A stretch of 7,874 nucleotides of DNA from RUG13615 sp040307715 (lineage in GTDB: Bacteria > Bacillota > Clostridia > Peptostreptococcales > Anaerovoracaceae). Under the pieces are notes generated by a model. It saw only the letters and a list, made by a program, of their open reading frames with translations, did no database searches and was not told the origin of the DNA. Below, one piece after another: positions 1 through 4,900 of the stretch (its first letter is position 1; every line of letters begins with the position of its first letter). The translations under genes were made by a program, and so were the position numbers. The stretch spans positions 1 through 7,874 of the forward strand of contig JAWRJC010000007.1 of the NCBI GenBank assembly GCA_040307715.1, read 5' to 3'.

Positions 1-1
1 G

Positions 2-214
2 CGCCCGCGTCTGTACCCGACGCACGCGCTGTGGGATCTGACCGCGGAGGGCAAGACGATGCTCAAGATCACCAAGCCTGACGGCAGCGCGTACAGCGGC
101 GGCATCATCGACGGCACGGCGACGATCAAGGCGGTGAAGGAAGGCACCACGACGCTGATCTGCCGGGCGCCAAACGGACGAACGAAGGTGCTGACGGTGA
201 TCATTAACGAATAG
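2..214 (+). CDS. C-terminal fragment of a probable surface protein with a bacterial Ig-like (BIg2-type) domain
   Basis: The frame is open from the window edge to a TAG stop at 212-214, giving 70 residues. The 5' part lies outside the window, so no start can be chosen. The readable end fits the second half of a BIg2-like fold: a strand with ITKPDGS, then GTATIKAVKEGTTTLICRA, then a last strand TKVLTVIINE. The pattern 'G-x-A-x-I-x-A-V-K-E-G-x-T-x-L' is typical of this family, which is common in extracellular adhesins and wall-associated proteins. The protein ends directly after the Ig strand. There is no LPxTG motif, hydrophobic tail or basic end, so it is not sortase-anchored at this terminus and is either freely secreted or attached by an upstream domain. 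A strong terminator follows. The family call is made from pattern only; the full protein's function cannot be seen. Confidence 0.75.
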   Translation, partial: RPRLYPTHALWDLTAEGKTMLKITKPDGSAYSGGIIDGTATIKAVKEGTTTLICRAPNGRTKVLTVIINE

Positions 215-234
215 GCGTGCAAGCCGACGAAGAA

Positions 235-266
235 CCCCCGGAGACATCTCTCCGGGGGTCTTTATT
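235..266 (+). terminator. Intrinsic terminator between convergent genes
   Basis: A perfect 10-base-pair stem (cccccggaga at 235-244 and tctccggggg at 249-258) closes a 4-base loop, catc, and is followed by tctttatt at 259-266. It starts 20 bases after the TAG stop of the upstream plus-strand gene, the usual place for a Rho-independent terminator. Read on the minus strand, the same hairpin lies 27 bases after the stop of the LuxR-type gene but is followed only by ttcttcg. It may therefore also work in that direction, less efficiently. Confidence 0.9.
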
Positions 267-292
267 CGCCTTGCCTGCTGCTGCACAAAGCC

Positions 293-1657
293 TCAGCGGT
301 GGGTCTCTTCAAAAAGATGAATGACTTCGGACCGGTTCGTGCAGCCGGTTTTTTTGAGCAGATTGCGCATGTGGAACTTGACCGTGTTTTCCGAGATGAA
401 GAGCGATTCCGCGATTTCCTTGTTCGTCAAACCGTTCGTGACAAGCGCAACGAGTTCGGCCTCCCTGGCGGAAAGATCGAACCGGGCGGCAAATGCCTGC
501 ACCCGCTCCTGCGCGGAGGCGGCGGGCTGCATGTAGAGATTCTGGAACAGATAGAAGAACAGGAAGACGCACAGGACGAACAGGGCGGCGATCAGCGAAA
601 CGAGCGCGATCGGGTGGGCTTTGAGCAGGATCCCGATCTCTGTGCCGGCAGCATCTCCAAGCCTGCCGAAGAGGAGCCCCAGAGGTGCCAGAAAGAGCAG
701 GTGTCTATACTGGGCAAAGTCGATGAACAGAATGACGCGGTAGACCGCGTAAAACCCGAAGAACGTGTATCCGAGGATCCGCAAAAGCACATCAATCTCC
801 GGGTGACCGCCGGCTGTGATCGTAAAGAACGGGAAGCAGAGAGCGGCCATGCAGAGAACGGCGCCCGCAGCTCTTTTTTTGTCATTGACCAGCCCGGCAA
901 CAAGGAGCCCGACTGCATAGAAGGCGCGGGACAGTTCCAGGCTGACAGAACTGGCGTCGACGTCGGCAATTGGGAAATACGTGCCGGCGCTGTTGATACA
1001 GCTCAGGAGAAAGACGGCAAGCCCTGCGATGACAAGCAGCCTGTGCGGCTGATCGCTACAGCCCGGGGCAGATGTTTCAAAAGCAGGGACGTTCGTGCCG
1101 CCGGGAAACCCTCTGGCGGCGACAAGAATGACCAGCACGACCATGACAGCATACCCCGCAAAAACCGCGGCGGCATGCAGGAATCGCCCTTCTTCCGGCA
1201 GAGAGAGCAGGAAGGAACAGATGCTCCCAAAGGCATAGGAAGCACCAAAGATCAGGCCGGCTCTGTTGACGGGTGCTCTCTCACATAGAAACGTGAGATA
1301 GCAGCCTGCGATCATGCCGAAAAGAAGATTCATCCCTAGTCCGAAGACGAGAACGACAGGACCGGAGGCCGAAAGCCGGGCCAGGCATGCCAGCGTGAAG
1401 CCGATCACGGTCAGGAGAATGAACTGCGCGGACCGGCCGGAAGGCAGCTGGCGTTTTTCGTTCCATGCATAGAAAAACAGTCCTGCTGCCTGGAACAGAT
1501 AGCCGATCACCTCGGAGAACAGATCGACCTGAGCGGCAGGATAGAAGTCCTGCAGCCGGTACGTCCAGGAGAGGAAACTGCTTCCGGTCCATAAAAAGGA
1601 GAGCCCGATCAGGCACAACAGAAGAAAAATAATCCTGTTACGTTTCGCGTTTGCCAT
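293..1657 (-). CDS. 12-helix membrane protein with C-terminal LuxR/GerE-type DNA-binding domain
   Basis: This is a membrane-bound transcriptional regulator of 454 residues. Residues 1-375 hold about twelve hydrophobic segments, roughly at 8-28, 47-66, 78-95, 100-124, 131-152, 160-181, 206-224, 240-256, 263-283, 290-312, 320-345 and 348-372. The polar stretch near 183-205 splits them 6+6, like an MFS-type fold. Residues 393-450 are a LuxR/GerE helix-turn-helix: LSAREAELVALV, then NGLTNKEIAESLFISENTVK with the conserved T-x-x-x-I-A and S-x-x-T-V-K positions, then FHMRNLLKKTG. There is no response-regulator receiver domain, so input presumably comes through the membrane part. Fusions of this kind are abundant in Eggerthellaceae and other Coriobacteriia, often beside the genes they control. 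The ATG at 1657 precedes a normal basic-then-hydrophobic N-terminus, but no Shine-Dalgarno lies at the usual distance; GGAGG is about 33 bases upstream. The gene is transcribed divergently from the giant secreted protein, its plausible target. The ligand is unknown. Confidence 0.93.
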   Translation of the reverse strand: MANAKRNRIIFLLLCLIGLSFLWTGSSFLSWTYRLQDFYPAAQVDLFSEVIGYLFQAAGLFFYAWNEKRQLPSGRSAQFILLTVIGFTLACLARLSASGPVVLVFGLGMNLLFGMIAGCYLTFLCERAPVNRAGLIFGASYAFGSICSFLLSLPEEGRFLHAAAVFAGYAVMVVLVILVAARGFPGGTNVPAFETSAPGCSDQPHRLLVIAGLAVFLLSCINSAGTYFPIADVDASSVSLELSRAFYAVGLLVAGLVNDKKRAAGAVLCMAALCFPFFTITAGGHPEIDVLLRILGYTFFGFYAVYRVILFIDFAQYRHLLFLAPLGLLFGRLGDAAGTEIGILLKAHPIALVSLIAALFVLCVFLFFYLFQNLYMQPAASAQERVQAFAARFDLSAREAELVALVTNGLTNKEIAESLFISENTVKFHMRNLLKKTGCTNRSEVIHLFEETHR

Positions 1658-1690
1658 TTGGACAGATGTCGCCGTGCAGATTGGGCGATT

Positions 1691-1700
1691 CCTCCTTTAC
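1691..1700 (-). promoter_or_regulatory. Strong Shine-Dalgarno-like sequence far from the annotated start
   Basis: The minus strand reads GTAAAGGAGG here, a near-perfect anti-16S complement. It lies 33 bases upstream of the only plausible start (ATG at 1657) of the LuxR-type gene. The in-frame codons between them are AGG AAT CGC CCA ATC TGC ACG GCG ACA TCT GTC CAA, with no ATG, GTG or TTG. Either translation uses a rare start (ATC at 1681 or ACG at 1675), the leader RNA brings the two sites together, or the match is chance. Confidence 0.4.
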
Positions 1701-1706
1701 AGGTTA

Positions 1707-1735
1707 AGTGTAAGCGAGAACCGCAATCATTTCAA
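1707..1735 (-). promoter_or_regulatory. Candidate sigma70-type promoter of the LuxR-type gene
   Basis: On the minus strand, TTGAAA (1735 to 1730) and TACACT (1712 to 1707) are separated by exactly 17 bases. Each hexamer matches the consensus at four or more positions. Transcription would start near 1700, giving a leader of about 43 bases that begins almost on the GTAAAGGAGG sequence at 1700-1691. The spacing is ideal, but a single promoter match read by eye remains tentative. Confidence 0.5.
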
Positions 1736-1759
1736 GGAATCAGAAGCAGGGATGGGCAC

Positions 1760-1776
1760 CTACCCCAAAACTACCC
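1760..1776. promoter_or_regulatory. Candidate operator: CTACCC direct repeat one helical turn apart
   Basis: CTACCC occurs at 1760-1765 and again at 1771-1776, an 11-base period that places both copies on the same DNA face. The core TACCC resembles the TACYYMT heptamer known for NarL, a regulator whose DNA-binding domain belongs to the same GerE superfamily as the one encoded next door, though neither copy matches that heptamer fully. The repeat lies just upstream of the plus-strand promoter candidate and about 60-75 bases upstream of the predicted start of the LuxR-type transcript, positions compatible with activation. Binding by the neighbouring protein is inferred. Confidence 0.3.
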
Positions 1777-1778
1777 TG

Positions 1779-1805
1779 TTGCCGAAATCGGTCGGAAAGT
1801 ATCAT
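1779..1805 (+). promoter_or_regulatory. Weak candidate promoter of the giant surface-protein gene
   Basis: TTGCCG (1779-1784) and TATCAT (1800-1805) resemble sigma70 hexamers but are only 15 bases apart, two short of ideal. Such promoters often need an activator. Transcription would begin near 1812. TATATC at 1819-1824 is an alternative -10 element with no good partner. Confidence 0.25.
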
Positions 1806-1820
1806 CAAAGTGAAAAAGTA

Positions 1821-1832
1821 TATCCGCGGATA
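1821..1832. promoter_or_regulatory. Perfect 12-base palindrome beside the ribosome binding site
   Basis: TATCCGCGGATA is identical to its reverse complement and ends two bases before the GGAGGG of the giant gene. If a 2-base AT insertion (within 1819-1823) is allowed as a bulge, the symmetry extends to AGTAT...ATACT. It could be a dimeric repressor site. It could not form a stable RNA hairpin without opening central pairs, so an operator is the likelier reading, but chance is possible. Confidence 0.3.
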
Positions 1833-1834
1833 CT

Positions 1835-1846
1835 GGAGGGAAGGAA
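1835..1846 (+). promoter_or_regulatory. Ribosome binding site of the giant surface-protein gene
   Basis: The purine-rich run GGAGGGAAGGAA precedes the ATG at 1855. The AAGGAA part (1841-1846) has an 8-base spacer and the GGAGGG part a 14-base spacer. Together with the signal peptide that begins exactly at this ATG, it fixes the start. Confidence 0.75.
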
Positions 1847-1854
1847 AGACAGCC

Positions 1855-1941
1855 ATGAAGAAGAGAACGCTATCCCGGATCGCGGCGGTCCTCTTAGCCG
1901 TTGCGGTGACCGTCTCACTGATGCCGCTGCCGGCATTTGCC
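1855..1941 (+). other. Signal peptide of the giant protein
   Basis: Residues 1-29 show an MKKRTLSR basic region, a hydrophobic core rich in Ala, Val and Leu (residues 9-23), a P-L-P helix breaker, and AFA before AEE. The small residues at -3 and -1 (A27, A29) fit signal peptidase I cleavage after residue 29. There is no lipobox cysteine, and no YSIRK/GS motif. Confidence 0.9.
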
Positions 1942-4900
1942 GCAGAAGAACTGCAGGAGAACGGAGAACAGATCGAGGAGCAGGATGCTGCGGAAGAATC
2001 TCCCGCGGGGCAGACTGACGCGGAAGAAGAAACCGCTGTGCCCGGTCAGGAGGCAGCGGATGAGACAGCAGCGGATGCGGCGGCACCAGGACAGGAACCT
2101 GCAGATGCTCCGGCTCCGGAAGAAGAATCAGTGTCTGAACCGAGCGCAGGTACGATGCCGCTCACGCTGGTCGGCAGCAGCATCCCTGTCACGGCGATGA
2201 CCCATCTTGCAGACGGCAAGCAGGCGGTCTATGTTTCTTTCAAAGTGAAGAACAATTCCTCGGAAACGCTCGAGGATGTTACGCTCGTGGAATCGCCGGA
2301 GTTCACAGCCATAGACAGATACGGGACCGAATACGAATGGACGCCGTATTCGGTGAACAACTTCAGATACGACAGTTCAGGTGCCCACGAGGTGGAGAAC
2401 GCAGAAGCGAACTACTTCGGATACGACATTGCTCCCGGCCAGACCGCGACGTTCTGGCTTGTTGTACGGACCGACAGCCTCGCCGCGGGCAGCTACACCC
2501 ATAAGATCAAGCTTGGGAGAAAAGAGGAGCGCTGGTGGACAGATGACGAAGGTTATTCGAACAGAGAAGTTTATGTGGCAGAGACGTACACGGATGGCAT
2601 CACAGTCAATCTTCTCACGTACAACGCGCCGGTAAAGATCAGCGTCGGGAAATTCGTGTTTCCCTTCTCTGTTACACAACAGAACGTGCTCGACCTAGGC
2701 ACTTACGATCTCTCTTCTTATAACGCCTATGATCTCTATAACGATATCGCCAACTATACCATCGGCATCAAGAATGTCAGTACGGCGAACGACCCGTATG
2801 CGGGGACAGTCCCGAATGCCGTTTTCTTCTATCATCTTGAGTATGAAGGAAGTCCATACAACCAAAGCCCGGTATCGAATGCAAGCCTCTGGGACGATTC
2901 GTACCTGCATACTGTTGGGCCGGATGCAATCCAGGAGATTGGATTGAGAGTCAAGCCGGAGGACTGGGTCGAGGGAACCTATACCGGCAATCTCGTCATC
3001 AGTCCCAGCCCGGCGAAAATCACCGTGAACGGCGGGAGCGTAGCATGCGATGAGTCCAGAGCGCTCGTAAAGGTGCCGTTCAAAGTGACCTTCACCGGCA
3101 GGAACCCGAATCTCCCGGATGCGCCGGCGGGGCTCACCGCAACTGCGGGCAACGGCCGGGTCGAGCTTTCCTGGAACGTGCCGATGACAGCGGACGGCGA
3201 GCCGTACACGAGCGATTACTGTGTGTACAGACGGGAAGGCACCGAGACCGAGACCGACTGGAAAAAGATCGACTGGACCAAATACGAAGATCTGTACGCG
3301 AACACGACAGATCCCTTCTTTGTGGATGACTCCGCAGAGAACGGGAAGACGTATTCTTACGTTGTCTTTGCGGGGGGATCGCCGCGTCACGGGTATCCGA
3401 GCAATGCGGCGACGGCGGCACCATCGGAGTCTGCCGGTGCTGTCAAACTCAGCGCACCGATTTTCTCTGCCTATCCTGAGATGGAAAGCGTGGAACTGAC
3501 CTGGCATCTGCCGGAAAACAGCATCTATAACCCAACGCACGGCAGCGGCGAGGGCGTGATTGACCACTTCAATATTTACAGGAACGGCAAACTCTATGCG
3601 CAGGTCGACCGCAGCGCGGTGATCGACAACTCGCACTGGGATTCCAATGTGTTCACGGGAGAAACCTATTATGTTTACGACTTCGACTGGGAATACAATG
3701 TCAGCGTCGAGCCGCAGGTGGTCTACGCATGGCAGGTCGCCGCGGTCGACATGGAAGGGAACGAAGGCTATCTCTGTACAGCGCAGGACGTTGCGGCAAA
3801 GACGAGGGTTCCGGTTCTGGACAGCCATAATGTGGGCTGGTACAGCGATTACACATTTGACGACAATGGATATAACGGCCTTTATTTCGACCCGGCGCTG
3901 ACGGGGAGTGAAGGAAGCGGTCTCAAGCTTGGCGTGTGGTCGAGCACTGAGTATGGCAGCAGCATCACGACGCTCAAAATCACGAGACGGGAAGGTGATA
4001 ATGGAGAAGAAACGGTTCTTGCGGAAGCAACGCCAATGAACTACGTGAACGGCGGGACGGAATATGACTGGATCGACGGTACTGTGCAGAAAGGAAAAAC
4101 GTACACCTATACGGTCACAGGCTCCGTCGGTGCAAGGGAGAAGACCAATTCCTATTCGTTCGCGGTGAAGATTCCTGCAAACAATTCGGAAGAGTTGCTC
4201 TCCTACGACGGTCCGAGCGTCACGTATTCGCTGAAGGAAAGCGGCACCACGCCGACGCTTGAGCTTTGGAGAGCGGCCGGCTCTTCCTACAAAATCTACA
4301 GAAACGGAGCGCTCGTGAAGAGCTATCCCCAGTCCGACGAATCTGCTATGGTGACATGGTCAGACACACCGGCGGAGGACGGAACCTACATTTATCAGGT
4401 GGAGCGGATCACGAACGGGGTGGCCGTCCCGGGCAGTGCGCACACGTTCGTGAAAGACACCTCTCCGACAGATGAAAGTACGCTTCCGCAAAAGCCGGGC
4501 GCGCCGGCGCTGACCGCGAGACTGTGCGAGGGAACGGTCGTCTTTTCGATCGTGCCTTCCGCGGAGGGCGGCGAAGCAGACGGGTATTACCTCTATCGGA
4601 CAGACAACGGGGAATACAATGAATGGCAGTGGACATACGGCGACGGGACAAGAGGGGAGGATTATCCGTGGTACGCAGCGGGGCGATATACCAGACTTTC
4701 GTCCGACAAGACCTCGTACAATGACACCAATGTGAACTGGAGTGGGTATGACGGCTGGGACGAAGCGAGCCAGCAAAGCATTTACACCCAGAAGGAACAC
4801 AAATGGTGGATCGTCGCCTATAACGAAGTGGGAGTCAGTGCGCCTTCTCAGATTGTGACTTACGCGGATGCGCCTGTCGCAGACGGCGAAGGGTACGAGG

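Larger units (their letters stand above)
1658..1854. promoter_or_regulatory. Divergent regulatory region between the LuxR-type gene and the giant surface-protein gene
   Basis: This 197-base region lies between two divergent start codons and is more AT-rich by eye than the flanking genes. It holds a minus-strand promoter candidate (1707-1735), a weaker plus-strand candidate (1779-1805), a CTACCC direct repeat (1760-1776), a perfect 12-base palindrome (1821-1832) and the plus-strand ribosome binding site (1835-1846). I see no tRNA, riboswitch or convincing small gene in it. Because it serves both genes, it is the natural place for binding by the LuxR-type product. Confidence 0.7.

Noticed and set aside
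299..1288. Long plus-strand open frame (329 codons) opposite the LuxR-type gene
   Set aside because: Its product is rich in Arg, Gln, Glu and Asp without a recognisable motif, and it has no ribosome binding site. The minus strand here encodes a clear membrane protein with an HTH domain.
1782..1791. Near-palindrome CCGAAATCGG in the intergenic region
   Set aside because: Only four base pairs with a 2-base centre; too short to separate from chance.
1674..2018. Plus-strand open frame that starts in the intergenic region and overlaps the giant gene's start
   Set aside because: It lies in a different frame from the signal-peptide frame, has no good ribosome binding site, and its tail is an Arg-rich shadow of the acidic linker.
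2695..3828. Minus-strand open frame of 377 codons
   Set aside because: Also antisense to the Ig/FN3 region; its product shows no domain pattern, whereas the opposite frame does.
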